From Pseudolysobacter sp. (GTDB lineage: Bacteria > Pseudomonadota > Gammaproteobacteria > Xanthomonadales > Rhodanobacteraceae): a DNA stretch of 9,812 bases. The stretch's first letter is position 1. Each line of letters begins with the position of its first letter. This document shows positions 1 to 7,973 of the stretch, piece by piece. Where the stretch lies: the NCBI GenBank assembly GCA_025351985.1, contig JANXUW010000682.1, positions 1 to 9,812 of the forward strand, in the 5' to 3' direction. Under the pieces are notes generated by a model that saw only the letters and a list, made by a program, of their open reading frames with translations, was not told where the DNA came from and ran no database searches. Made by a program: the position numbers and the translations under genes.

Positions 1-1
1 G

Positions 2-1159
2 GTTGGTCAGTCGCGCATGTTGTACGGCAACTCGATGCACTCCGAGCGCCCCGGCCATCGCATGTACGAGCAGTGGCATCCGCTCGGCCTGGTCGGCGTG
101 GTCAGCGCGTTCAATTTTCCGGTCGCGGTGTGGGCGTGGAATGCGTTTCTCGCAGCGATCTGCGGCGATATCACGATCTGGAAACCGTCGCCGAAAACGC
201 CGCTTACTGCCGTCGCGAGCATGAAGATCTGCAACGATGCGCTGAACGCCGCGGGCTTCCCGGATATTTTCTTCTTGTTCAACGACGCCCGCACCGAACT
301 CGCGCAGAAGTTCACCGATGACAAGCGCATTCCGCTGATCAGCTTCACCGGCTCGACCACGGTCGGGCGCATCGTCGGCGAGCGTGTCGCCAATCGCATG
401 GGTCGTTCGCTGCTCGAACTCGGCGGCAATAACGCGATCATCATCGATGCCACGGCGGATTTGAAACTCGCGATTCCTGCGGTCGTGTTCGGCGCGGTCG
501 GCACCGCCGGCCAGCGCTGCACCAGCACGCGGCGCCTGATCGTGCACGAGTCGATCATCGACGAAGTCACGCAGACCCTGGTCAAGGCGTACAAGCAGAT
601 CGAAACGCGCATCGGCGATCCGTTGAAATCCGAAACGCTGATGGGTCCGCTGATCGATCGCGATGCGGTGAGTCGCTACGAGCACGCCGTGACGCAGGCT
701 CAGGCGGCGGGCGGCACCGTGCTGACCGGCGGCAAGGCGATCGAGGGCAAGGGCAACTACGTGCTGCCGACCATCGTCAACGGCATCAAGGGCAGTGATG
801 CGATCGTGCAAACCGAAACGTTTGCACCGATCCTGTATGTGATTCCGTACAAGACGCTCGATGAAGCGATCGCAATCCAGAACGGCGTGCCGCAAGGTTT
901 GTCGTCGTCGATCTTCACCACCGACCTGCGCGCGGCGGAAAAATTCCTGACCTGCTTCGGCTCGGATTGCGGCATCGCCAACGTCAACATCGGCACCAGC
1001 GGCGCGGAAATCGGCGGCGCGTTCGGTGGCGAAAAAGACACCGGCGGCGGTCGTGAATCCGGCTCGGATGCATGGAAAATCTACATGCGCCGCCAGACCA
1101 ATACGATCAACTACTCCGACTCGTTGCCGCTGGCGCAGGGCATCAAGTTCGATTTCTGA
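2..1159 (+). CDS. ALDH7-family aldehyde dehydrogenase (aminoadipate-semialdehyde / piperideine-6-carboxylate dehydrogenase-like), 5'-truncated
   Basis: NAD-dependent aldehyde dehydrogenase of the ALDH7 (antiquitin) group, which oxidises alpha-aminoadipate semialdehyde/piperideine-6-carboxylate in lysine catabolism and detoxifies other aldehydes in the cytosol. The frame is open through the left edge, so the true start lies upstream. About 385 residues are visible against roughly 500-530 for the family, so about a quarter is missing at the N-terminus. Counting from the Met at 17, it shows AFNFPVA with the oxyanion Asn33, Lys56 in IWKPSP, the SFTGST turn (109-114), LELGGN with general-base Glu134, and GQRCTST with catalytic Cys168 (codon 518-520). 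ETFAPILYV carries the NAD-ribose Glu267. The C-terminal run [20 protein letters not shown] and the ending [11 protein letters not shown] closely match the antiquitin type as I remember it. The exact substrate is inferred; no other lysine-catabolism gene is in view. The symbol amaB is used for such genes in pseudomonads, but I leave it blank. Confidence 0.93.
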   Translation, partial: VGQSRMLYGNSMHSERPGHRMYEQWHPLGLVGVVSAFNFPVAVWAWNAFLAAICGDITIWKPSPKTPLTAVASMKICNDALNAAGFPDIFFLFNDARTELAQKFTDDKRIPLISFTGSTTVGRIVGERVANRMGRSLLELGGNNAIIIDATADLKLAIPAVVFGAVGTAGQRCTSTRRLIVHESIIDEVTQTLVKAYKQIETRIGDPLKSETLMGPLIDRDAVSRYEHAVTQAQAAGGTVLTGGKAIEGKGNYVLPTIVNGIKGSDAIVQTETFAPILYVIPYKTLDEAIAIQNGVPQGLSSSIFTTDLRAAEKFLTCFGSDCGIANVNIGTSGAEIGGAFGGEKDTGGGRESGSDAWKIYMRRQTNTINYSDSLPLAQGIKFDF

Positions 1160-1173
1160 TTCAAGCCGAAACA

Positions 1174-1220
1174 TTCCGCATGCAGCGCCGCCGATACAAA
1201 TTGCCGGACTGCATGCGGAA
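1174..1220. repeat. Perfect 12-bp inverted repeat after the ALDH gene
   Basis: TTCCGCATGCAG at 1174-1185 is repeated exactly inverted as CTGCATGCGGAA at 1209-1220, with a 23-nt loop. A second pair, TTCAAG (1160-1165) with CTTGAA (1221-1226), extends the stem outside an 8-nt bulge on the left side. It lies 14 bases after the ALDH stop and 33 bases before the next start codon. As RNA it would fold strongly and could protect or end the ALDH message. It lacks a run of T after the stem (GAAAGTTGTTATTC follows), so it is not a textbook intrinsic terminator. It could equally be a binding site for a dimeric regulator or a structure in the leader of the next gene. Confidence 0.6.
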
Positions 1221-1253
1221 CTTGAAAGTTGTTATTCAAACGGAGAGTTCGAC

Positions 1254-1913
1254 ATGACAACGACGGTTTCCGCACGATTACTGATTGCGCTCGCAATGCT
1301 GCTTTCGTTGGCAACGTTCAGCGCTTTCGCTGCCACCGAGGCGGTGACGAAGGATGGGCGGCATGTCATCCTTGATGACAATGGCACGTGGAAACTGCAG
1401 GTCGAGAAAACCAACGAACTCGTCGATATTTCGCTCGCGCATGCAACGCCAAAATCGGCAACCAGCGTGGCGCGCAGCGGCTTCGGCGTGTTTCTGTTTG
1501 CCTACGATCCGAACACGTGGTCGGTCGAGCAACACCCGCTCAGCGAAACCGTCGAATTCATGTTCCGTCACAAAAACGGTTCTGCCGTCGTCAAGGTGGT
1601 CACCGAACGCGTGCAGATGACCTTGAACGGGCTGAAGGAACTCAACATCGGCCTCATACAGAAAACCGATCCGAAAGCGCACATCGAAAACGAAACGATG
1701 CTGACCGTGAACGGCAACACCGGCCTGGTACTGGACAATGTCGGCGAAGCCTTCGGCGCGAAGTGGCACATACGGCGATTCCTGTGGAGCGGCAAACAGG
1801 GCTCGGTACAGATCATCTGCACGGAAGCCAATAATCTCTACGAAGAAAGCGCTGCCGACATCAACGATTTGATCGCCGGATTCAGCGTGGTCGAAGCCGC
1901 GAAAAAACTCTGA
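1254..1913 (+). CDS. Exported hypothetical protein, 219 aa
   Basis: I do not recognise a characterised function. The start at 1254 is chosen because GGAGAG (1242-1247) sits about 7 bases ahead and the protein then opens with a clear secretory signal: a short polar start, Arg8, a hydrophobic stretch (about 9-22) and an AFA|A cleavage site near residue 26. The same frame is open further upstream, over the ALDH 3' end, but nothing supports an earlier start. The mature N-terminus (EAVTKDGRHVILDDNGTWKL) resembles the short motif of DUF3157-like periplasmic proteins, in which a 'DGRxVxLxDDGTW' strand pair recurs. The remaining ~150 residues look like a mixed alpha/beta globular domain with no transmembrane helix. 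It is probably periplasmic. It is followed after 38 bases by the zinc-ribbon membrane protein and may be co-transcribed with it. Confidence 0.85.
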   Translation: MTTTVSARLLIALAMLLSLATFSAFAATEAVTKDGRHVILDDNGTWKLQVEKTNELVDISLAHATPKSATSVARSGFGVFLFAYDPNTWSVEQHPLSETVEFMFRHKNGSAVVKVVTERVQMTLNGLKELNIGLIQKTDPKAHIENETMLTVNGNTGLVLDNVGEAFGAKWHIRRFLWSGKQGSVQIICTEANNLYEESAADINDLIAGFSVVEAAKKL

Positions 1914-1951
1914 CTTTATACGCTCTCAACGCGCTTTCCAGGAGTAGACCG

Positions 1952-2344
1952 ATGCCCATGATTTTATGCCCCGCGTGTTCGCACCAGGTTTCCGACCAGG
2001 CCACGTCGTGTCCGAATTGTGGTCATCCGCTGACGCCGTACGCGACCGGCAGTCAACCGAGTTCCCTCTCGGCACAGAATTCGCGCACTACCAGCGCGGC
2101 AGCAATTATCAGCCTGGTCTGCGGACTCTTGTCGTGGTGTGTTTTGCCGGTAATCGGAGCAGTGGCTGCGGTAATCGCGGGACATATCGCGCGCGCGGAA
2201 ATCCGTCGTGCACCAGCGGACAGCATCGAAGGCGACGGCATGGCGATCGCCGGTCTGATTCTAGGCTGGGCACATCTGATCCTGGTTGTGCTGATAGTCG
2301 CGTTTGTGATCCTGCTGATGTTCCCGCATAACGTGCATTTCTGA
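1952..2344 (+). CDS. Zinc-ribbon DUF4190 membrane protein, 130 aa
   Basis: Small inner-membrane protein with a cytoplasmic-type zinc ribbon. Cys6-x2-Cys9 and Cys20-x2-Cys23 (CPAC and CPNCGHPL) form the metal knuckles. A Ser/Thr/Gln-rich linker (about 28-48) follows, then two hydrophobic segments at roughly 49-80 and 97-125. Between them lies the DUF4190 signature: GHIARAEIRR, a short acidic patch, then GDGMAIAGLILGW. The family is widespread in bacteria and has no assigned reaction. The ribbon suggests binding to a protein or nucleic acid at the membrane, which is inference. The start is supported by AGGAG (1940-1944) 7 bases before the ATG. The stop is only 12 bases before pyrD, so the two are probably on one message. 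Confidence 0.88.
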   Translation: MPMILCPACSHQVSDQATSCPNCGHPLTPYATGSQPSSLSAQNSRTTSAAAIISLVCGLLSWCVLPVIGAVAAVIAGHIARAEIRRAPADSIEGDGMAIAGLILGWAHLILVVLIVAFVILLMFPHNVHF

Positions 2345-2356
2345 TTTGCCATCGGC

Positions 2357-3376
2357 ATGTACAACCTCGCCCGCTCCTTGCTGTTTTGCCTCGATGCCGA
2401 ACGCGCGCACGATCTCGGCCTGAAGGCGATCGAAGCCGCGTATCGCACCGGTTTCAATCCGCTGCTTGCGAGCAAACCGAAGCCGTTGCCGGTCGAGGTA
2501 TTCGGCATCACATTTCCGAATCCGGTCGGACTGGCCGCCGGACTCGACAAGAACGGCGACTATTTCGAAGCGCTCGGCGCGCTCGGTTTCGGCTTTGTCG
2601 AAATCGGCACGATCACGCCGAAAGCGCAACCGGGAAATCCGAAACCGCGGATGTTCCGCCTGCCGCAATCCGAGGCGGTGATCAATCGGCTCGGCTTCAA
2701 CAACAAGGGCGTCGATTATCTTGTCGCACGCGTCGAACGCAGTAACTTCAATGGCGTGCTCGGTATCAATATCGGCAAGAACAAGGACACGCCGAACGAA
2801 AACGCGGTCGACGATTATCTGTTCTGTCTCGATCGTGTCTATCCGTTCGCGAGCTATATCACGGTCAATATTTCATCACCGAACACCCAAGGCCTGCGCG
2901 ACCTGCAGCAGGAAGACGCGCTGCAACGCCTGATCGCGACCTTGCGCGAGCGCCAGGAAAAACTCGCCGCACAACACGGCCGATACAAACCGATGTTGCT
3001 CAAGATTGCGCCGGATCTGAGCGACGCCGAACTCGACAGCATCGCCGGCGTATTGCTGATCAACAGCGTCGATGGTGTTATCTGCACCAATACCACGATT
3101 GATCGCAGCGTGATAACCGGCCAGCCGCATGCAAACGAAGCGGGCGGATTGAGCGGACGTCCGCTATTCGCCAAATCGACGCAAGTGCTGCAACAGATGG
3201 CTAAACGTTTAAACGGCCGAATTCCGTTGATCGGCGTCGGTGGAATCCTTTCCGGCGATGATGCCGCGGCGAAAATTTCCGCGGGCGCGAGTCTTGTGCA
3301 GTTCTACAGCGGCATGATTTATCGCGGACCGGCCTTGATCGGCGAAAGTGTCGACGCTATCCGCAGCTTGCGCTGA
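2357..3376 (+). CDS. pyrD: Dihydroorotate dehydrogenase (quinone), class 2
   Basis: FMN enzyme that oxidises dihydroorotate to orotate in the fourth step of pyrimidine synthesis, passing electrons to membrane quinone. At 339 residues it matches the usual class 2 length (E. coli about 336). The N-terminal helical extension ([20 protein letters not shown]) is the membrane/quinone-facing part that marks class 2. Then come [11 protein letters not shown] (58-68) for FMN binding, [26 protein letters not shown] and [14 protein letters not shown] (171-184), where Ser174 takes the place of the class 2 catalytic base Ser. TNTT (244-247), SGRPLF (256-261), GVGGILSG (293-300) and [11 protein letters not shown] complete the barrel and phosphate site. 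No good Shine-Dalgarno precedes the ATG (TTTGCCATCGGC), so translation may be coupled to the gene 12 bases upstream. murB follows after 20 bases. Confidence 0.97.
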   Translation: MYNLARSLLFCLDAERAHDLGLKAIEAAYRTGFNPLLASKPKPLPVEVFGITFPNPVGLAAGLDKNGDYFEALGALGFGFVEIGTITPKAQPGNPKPRMFRLPQSEAVINRLGFNNKGVDYLVARVERSNFNGVLGINIGKNKDTPNENAVDDYLFCLDRVYPFASYITVNISSPNTQGLRDLQQEDALQRLIATLRERQEKLAAQHGRYKPMLLKIAPDLSDAELDSIAGVLLINSVDGVICTNTTIDRSVITGQPHANEAGGLSGRPLFAKSTQVLQQMAKRLNGRIPLIGVGGILSGDDAAAKISAGASLVQFYSGMIYRGPALIGESVDAIRSLR

Positions 3377-3396
3377 CAACGTCGCCAAGCAAACTC

Positions 3397-4431
3397 ATGT
3401 CATCCCTGCCCACCTGCAGCCTGCAATACGATGTTTCTTTGCAGGCACTGAATACGTTCGGTGTCGCTGCGCGTGCCGCCATGCTTGCGCGTGTTTCCGA
3501 TATCGGCGATCTGCAAGCGCTGCTCTCGCAAAAACATTTCGCCAATTTGCCGCGACTGATCCTCGGCGGCGGCAGCAATATCCTGTTCACGCGCGACTTC
3601 GACGGCCTCGTGTTGCTGCCGGAATTTCGCGGCATGGCGATCACGCATGAAGATGGCGATCGCGTGCATGTGCGCGCCGGTGCGGGCGAAAGCTGGGATG
3701 CACTGGTGCGCTGGTCGCTCGCGCAAGGCCTGTGCGGACTCGAAAATCTCGCGTTGATTCCGGGCCACGTCGGCGCTGCGCCGATCCAGAACATCGGCGC
3801 TTACGGCGTCGAGTTCGCCGAGGTGTGTGCATCGGTGGAAATCCACGATATCGCGCTTGGTACGACACGCCTGCTGTCGCGCGAGCAGTGTGGATTCGCT
3901 TATCGCCAAAGCATTTTCAAGACACCCGAGGCCGCGAACTGGATCGTCACTGCGGTAGACATCGCGCTCACACGACAAGCGCGACTTCGACTCGATTACG
4001 CTGGCCTGCGCGAGCAACTGCACGCGCAGGACATCACCACGCCAACCGCAACCGAGGTAGCCGATGCGGTCACGCAACTGCGGCTGCGCAAACTGCCGAA
4101 TCCGGCCTTGATAGGTAACGCCGGCAGTTTTTTCAAGAATCCGATCGTGACGAATACCGTCGCAAAACAGCTGCAACTACAACACCCTGCCCTGCCCGCC
4201 TGGCCGATGCCGGACGGCCAGAAAAAACTGTCGGCGGCGTGGCTCATCGAGAGCTGCGGTTTCAAGGGATTGCGCGATGGCGATGCCGGTGTTTCGAGCC
4301 AGCACGCACTCGTGCTGGTCAACCACGGCGCGGCCAGCGGCGCGCAGCTATGGGCGTTGGCGCAGCGCATTCAGGCCGGCGTGCAGCAGCAGTTCGGCGT
4401 GCAATTGCTGCCGGAACCGATGGTGATCTGA
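3397..4431 (+). CDS. murB: UDP-N-acetylenolpyruvoylglucosamine reductase
   Basis: FAD enzyme of the cytosol that reduces UDP-GlcNAc-enolpyruvate with NADPH to UDP-MurNAc, the second committed step of peptidoglycan synthesis. The 344 residues match the longer E. coli-type (type 1) MurB. Seen: NTFGVAARA near the start, the FAD pyrophosphate loop LILGGGSNILFT (54-65), GLENLALIPGHVGAAPIQNIGAYG (112-135), and FAYRQSIFK with Arg170, equivalent to E. coli Arg159. NAGSFFKNP carries the proton-donor Ser244, AAWLIESCGFKG is the substrate-domain motif, and Glu340 in LLPE matches the catalytic Glu325 of E. coli. All key residues are present. The start gives the normal family N-terminus, though no clear Shine-Dalgarno is visible. 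It lies 20 bases after pyrD on the same strand, probably in one operon. Confidence 0.97.
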   Translation: MSSLPTCSLQYDVSLQALNTFGVAARAAMLARVSDIGDLQALLSQKHFANLPRLILGGGSNILFTRDFDGLVLLPEFRGMAITHEDGDRVHVRAGAGESWDALVRWSLAQGLCGLENLALIPGHVGAAPIQNIGAYGVEFAEVCASVEIHDIALGTTRLLSREQCGFAYRQSIFKTPEAANWIVTAVDIALTRQARLRLDYAGLREQLHAQDITTPTATEVADAVTQLRLRKLPNPALIGNAGSFFKNPIVTNTVAKQLQLQHPALPAWPMPDGQKKLSAAWLIESCGFKGLRDGDAGVSSQHALVLVNHGAASGAQLWALAQRIQAGVQQQFGVQLLPEPMVI

Positions 4432-4535
4432 TCCGAGCAGCATCGCGGCGGGTCGCACCCCAGCGCCGAAAATCTACTCGATACTGAACCAAGCCACATC
4501 ACAAAAATCGCGATCGAATCGGGTAGACTCAAGGC

Positions 4536-4554
4536 GCAAGGGGGCTTGCCGGAG
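4536..4554 (+). promoter_or_regulatory. Short hairpin abutting the Shine-Dalgarno of the DUF1800 gene
   Basis: GCAAG (4536-4540) and CTTGC (4545-4549) form a 5-bp stem around a GGGG loop. Two bases later the Shine-Dalgarno GGAG (4551-4554) sits 7 bases before the ATG at 4562. The ribosome site decides the start. The stem may modulate access to it or may be chance; 5 bp is short. A weak -10-like TAGACT lies at 4524-4529 without a convincing -35. Confidence 0.3.
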
Positions 4555-4561
4555 ACCGCGT

Positions 4562-6394
4562 ATGCAATGTGCCACTGCCGTGACGACCACGGCCCTCGCG
4601 CGTCGGCGCGCACTCAATACGATGTTCGCCAGCCTCGGTTTCGACAGCACCGCGCCGTCGATGCGCCGCGCCGGCAAAGCATCGGTCGATACGCGGCTCG
4701 GCGATCCCGCAACCGTCACCAGTATCAGCCAAACGATGAGTGGCCCGCCCAGCGCCGTTGCGTGGCTGAATCGCGCCACGTTCGGTTGCGCGCAAGCCGA
4801 CCTCACCGCATTCAACGCCCTCGGCGCGAGCGATGCGACGCGCTGGACGGCGTGGGTGACGCAGCAAACCAGCCCGGCGGCGATCAGCGATACGGCGTGC
4901 GACACTCGCATCACCTCGGCCAATTTCAAGGCGCTGAATCTGACGCCGGCGCAGCTCTGGTCGACGTATCATTCCGATACCGCGAACTACAGCCATCGCA
5001 TGTTGCCGATCGCCGAATCGGAATGCGCGACGCTGATCCGCCAGATCTACAGCAAGCGTCAGTTGCACGAAAGTATGATCGATTTCTGGCACGATCATTT
5101 CAGCGTCAACGGCTGGGATTACGACGGCGGGCCGATGTTTCCGGCGTTCGATGCGCTATTCCGCGCCACCTCCGCGGGCAATGGCGTATTCGGCAATTTC
5201 AAGAACCTGCTGATCAACGTGGCCGAATCGGCATCGATGATGTACATGCTCGATCTGTATTCGAGCACGCGCGCCGGACCGAACGAAAACTACGCGCGCG
5301 AGTTGTGCGAATTGCATACGCTCGGTGCGATGAATTATGCCGGCGTGCTGAATCCGTTCGATCCGTCATTGCCGGTCGGTACGGCCGGCGATGGCGATGC
5401 GATCCGCCTCAAATATGTCGATGCCGATGTGTACAACATCACACGCGCGCTGACCGGCTGGACGATGTCGCAAAGCACCTACGACACGCGTAACGACCTG
5501 AATCCCGGCACGTTCGAATACGTCGATGGCCTGCACGATCAGTACGACAAGTTTTTCCTGAATCGCTACCTCTACGACTACGAACATCAGCAAGATGGCT
5601 TCGATGTATTCGATGCGCTCGCGTGCCATCCGGGCGTCGCGACGTTCATTGCCACCAAGCTGTGTCGACGCCTCGTCAGCGATAGTCCATCACCGACCCT
5701 GGTGAGCACTGTCGCGAGCGTATTCCTGCAGAACTGGCAGGCGCCGAACCAGTTGCAGATCGTCACGCAGACGATTCTCAACTCGGCCGATTTCGCCAAT
5801 GGCTGGGGCCAGAAAATGAAACGCCCCGGTGTGGCGATGGTCAGCACCTTGCGCGCGCTCGGCGCCAACTTCACGCCGCTGCCCGATCTGGACAACCCGA
5901 ATTTCCAGGCGAACACTTGGTCGACCACCAACGCCGTACTCTCGGCATTGCAATCCGCCGGTCATCGTTTGTTCTACTGGCCGGCGCCGAACGGATATCC
6001 CGATGTGCAGATTGCCTGGGCCAGCAGCGGTTCGCTCGGCATGACTTTGCGTATGCTCGCGATGTTGCTCGAAATGACGCAGGATCAAACCGTGAGCACA
6101 TCGCCGTATCTGGCCGATGTGCAGGCGCAAACGCTGGCCGCGTTTCCCAACGCGACCACACGCACGGCCGCCAATGTTGCGGGTTTCTGGTGTACCCAGA
6201 TTCTCGGTTATCAGCCGAGCGGTGTGTACAACGCGGCGGTGGATTTCCTGCGCCAAAATGTCGCAGCGACGGCGGCGCTGACCTTGACCACAGATACGTG
6301 GAGCGGCAGCAATCTGAGCAATCACTACACGATGTCGCGCTTGCGCTCGATGATCGCGCTGATCCTGTGCAGCCCCGATTTTCTGACCCGCTGA
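4562..6394 (+). CDS. DUF1800 domain-containing protein, 610 aa
   Basis: Large protein of the DUF1800 family, whose biochemical role is not known to me. In many proteobacteria and planctomycetes it is encoded next to a DUF1501 protein, as here. Visible family marks: AVAWLNRATFG (65-75), the helix LIRQIYSKRQLHESMIDFWHDHF (158-180) with the typical FWHDHF, PNENYARELCELHTLG (240-255), and ITRALTGWT further on. CHPGVATFIATKLCRRLV follows in the middle and SRLRSMIALILCSPDFLTR ends the chain, the usual C-terminus of the family. The start at 4562 follows GGAG at a good distance; no ATG, GTG or TTG precedes it in frame nearby. No obvious signal peptide is seen at the N-terminus, which is Thr/Ala/Arg-rich (ALARRRALNT). 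The DUF1501 gene starts 9 bases after the stop, and its GAGG ribosome site overlaps this stop codon, which indicates coupled translation. Confidence 0.92.
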   Translation: MQCATAVTTTALARRRALNTMFASLGFDSTAPSMRRAGKASVDTRLGDPATVTSISQTMSGPPSAVAWLNRATFGCAQADLTAFNALGASDATRWTAWVTQQTSPAAISDTACDTRITSANFKALNLTPAQLWSTYHSDTANYSHRMLPIAESECATLIRQIYSKRQLHESMIDFWHDHFSVNGWDYDGGPMFPAFDALFRATSAGNGVFGNFKNLLINVAESASMMYMLDLYSSTRAGPNENYARELCELHTLGAMNYAGVLNPFDPSLPVGTAGDGDAIRLKYVDADVYNITRALTGWTMSQSTYDTRNDLNPGTFEYVDGLHDQYDKFFLNRYLYDYEHQQDGFDVFDALACHPGVATFIATKLCRRLVSDSPSPTLVSTVASVFLQNWQAPNQLQIVTQTILNSADFANGWGQKMKRPGVAMVSTLRALGANFTPLPDLDNPNFQANTWSTTNAVLSALQSAGHRLFYWPAPNGYPDVQIAWASSGSLGMTLRMLAMLLEMTQDQTVSTSPYLADVQAQTLAAFPNATTRTAANVAGFWCTQILGYQPSGVYNAAVDFLRQNVAATAALTLTTDTWSGSNLSNHYTMSRLRSMIALILCSPDFLTR

Positions 6395-6402
6395 GGCTGA
6401 CC

Positions 6403-7817
6403 ATGTCGAACATACAAATTGATCGTCGCGGTTTTCTCAAGGGCTGCAGCGCTGCGGCGTTACTCACCGCCGGCACAAAAAGTTACGCCGTGCTCGACAG
6501 CACCAGCGCGGCCTCGCAGGACACCTTGGTCGTGGTGTTTCTGCGCGGCGCGATGGACGCGCTGAGCCTGGTATCGCCCGGTGCCAGCAATAGCAATCGC
6601 GCCGCTTACGAAACCGCGCGCGTGTCGACGCGCGTGCCGCTCACCGGCACCGGCGCGGGTTTGTCGATCGCGAGCGGGCAATGGAATCTGCATCCGCGCG
6701 CCACGGGTTTGAACACCTTGTATGGGCAAGGTCATCTCGCGGTGGTGCTCGGTGCCGGGCAGAAACAGCCGCAGCCGGTGATCCGCAGCCATTTCGAGGC
6801 GCAGTCGAATCTCGAAGCCGGACTCGGCGGTGGCAGCGGTAGCGGACTCGGCTGGCTCACACGCCATCTCGGCAGCGCCGGATTGCCGGCGAATGTACCC
6901 GTGCCGTCGATCAGCATGGGCAGCATCACCGCCAGCAGCCTGCTCGGCAGCAACGAAACGATCACGATGAATTCCGGTTCGGATTTCCGTCTCGACCAGG
7001 GCAACTGGCCATGGAATTCGAACGACACCGATACCGTCGCGGGCGTCAACGGACTGGTGCAAGTATTGCCGTCGTTATGGCAAGCGAGCGCGCTGCCGAT
7101 TGCCGCTGCGGCGTCAGCACGCTTGAAGCACTGGCGCAATTTCGGACGGTGAATTTCTCGACCTATTCGGCCAGCAATACCGGCGGCTACAAACCTTCGG
7201 GCAGCGTTGTTTATCCCAACACCGGATTCGGCAGCCAGTTGCAGAACATCGCGCAACTGATCAAGAAGAGCGTCGGCTTGCGCATCGTCACGCTCGACCT
7301 TGGCGGCTGGGATACGCACAACGAGCAAGGCTCGCCGGTCAACAGCTACGATTATTTCGGCAACCAGGTACAGACCTTGTCCGACGGTTTGAATGCGTTC
7401 TACAGCGATCTCGCCGGCGACAACAACGGCAATTACATGCAACACACGAGCGTGGTGACGGTCAGCGAATTCGGCCGTCGCGTGCTGGAAAATGCGTCGG
7501 GCGGCACCGACCACGGTTACGGCACGGTGATGTTCGCGATGGGCGCGGCGGTGAACGGCGGCAAGACTTACGGAACATTTGCCGGGCTCGGCATCAATCC
7601 CGACGGATCCAACCAGCTCTTCGAAGGCGCGGATCTCAACGTCACCACCGACTACCGCCAGGTACTATCGGAAGCAATCATCCGCCGCCTCGCCAATCCG
7701 AACGTGTACTACGTTTTCCCGGGCTACAGCGGTTACACGCCACTCGGAATTTTCCAGGGCACGGATCTGCCGCCGACGAATTACGATGCGATATTCAAAA
7801 ATGGATTCGATGTCTAG
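6403..7817 (+). pseudogene. DUF1501 family protein with Tat signal, interrupted by a one-base frameshift
   Basis: DUF1501 protein of the alkaline-phosphatase/sulfatase-like fold; its activity is unknown. It begins at ATG 6403, 6 bases after GAGG (6393-6396). The N-terminus holds a twin-arginine signal, DRRGFLKG (Arg8-Arg9), then a hydrophobic stretch and a likely SYA|V cleavage near residue 29. Family marks in this first frame are VVVFLRGAMDALSLV, SHFEAQ and GLGWLTRHL. The frame stops at 7150-7152 after 249 residues. The rest of the family continues one frame over, from about 7115 to the stop at 7815-7817: STLEALAQF, FGSQLQNIAQLIKKSVGLRI, GGWDTH (7302-7319), SEFGRR (7464-7481), DHGYG (7509-7523), and a TTDYRQVL-like end. 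The span is 1415 bases, so restoring one missing base gives 471 residues, about the family size. Codon use stays normal on both sides, so this is a recent lesion, a sequence error or, less likely, recoding. I call it broken as written. Confidence 0.85.
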
Positions 7818-7860
7818 ACGGCCAAACACGCTGGCATCGCTGCGAAGAAAAGCCGTCATC

Positions 7861-7946
7861 CCAGCGCAGGCTGTGATCCATTTTTGATTTTGATTAGGTA
7901 GAAGCAAGGCAAGAACGAGAGCCACATGGATCCCAGCCTACGCTGG
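7861..7946. repeat. REP-like inverted pair (two 21-bp arms)
   Basis: The left arm (7861-7881) and right arm (7926-7946) are inverted copies matching at 19 of 21 positions, with a 44-nt loop rich in T/A at its left end. Each arm is itself an imperfect palindrome: CCAGC-x3-GGCTG on the left and CAGCC-TA-CGCTGG on the right. The sequence type (GTCATCCCAGCG..GGCTGGGATCCA) resembles interspersed extragenic palindromes I associate with Xanthomonadales genomes. It lies 44 bases after the DUF1501 stop, between convergent genes, a typical site for such elements. It may also act as a transcript end for the + strand operon. Copy number cannot be seen in this window. Confidence 0.65.
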
Positions 7947-7973
7947 ACTGTGCAGGCAGGATGCCGAAACGAA

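Noticed and set aside
4446..4468. Possible terminator hairpin after murB (CGGCG with CGCCG)
   Set aside because: The stem is only 5 bp outside a bulged inner pairing, and AAAATC rather than a T-run follows; not enough to call a terminator.
4514..4529. Promoter ahead of the DUF1800 gene (TAGACT)
   Set aside because: Only 4 of 6 matches to the -10 and no -35 at a suitable distance.
4546..5493. 315-codon open frame overlapping the DUF1800 gene
   Set aside because: Arg-rich composition typical of an off-frame reading of GC-rich coding DNA; the DUF1800 frame carries all family motifs over the same span.
7090..7150. Programmed -1 frameshift site in the DUF1501 gene
   Set aside because: No X XXY YYZ heptamer in the zero frame and no clear downstream pseudoknot were found by eye, so recoding is not claimed.
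7011..7152. Separate start for the second half of the DUF1501 gene (ATG at 7011)
   Set aside because: Residues from 7011 to about 7110 in that frame are Arg/Cys-rich and unlike the family, and no ribosome site precedes the ATG; a frameshifted single gene explains the data better.
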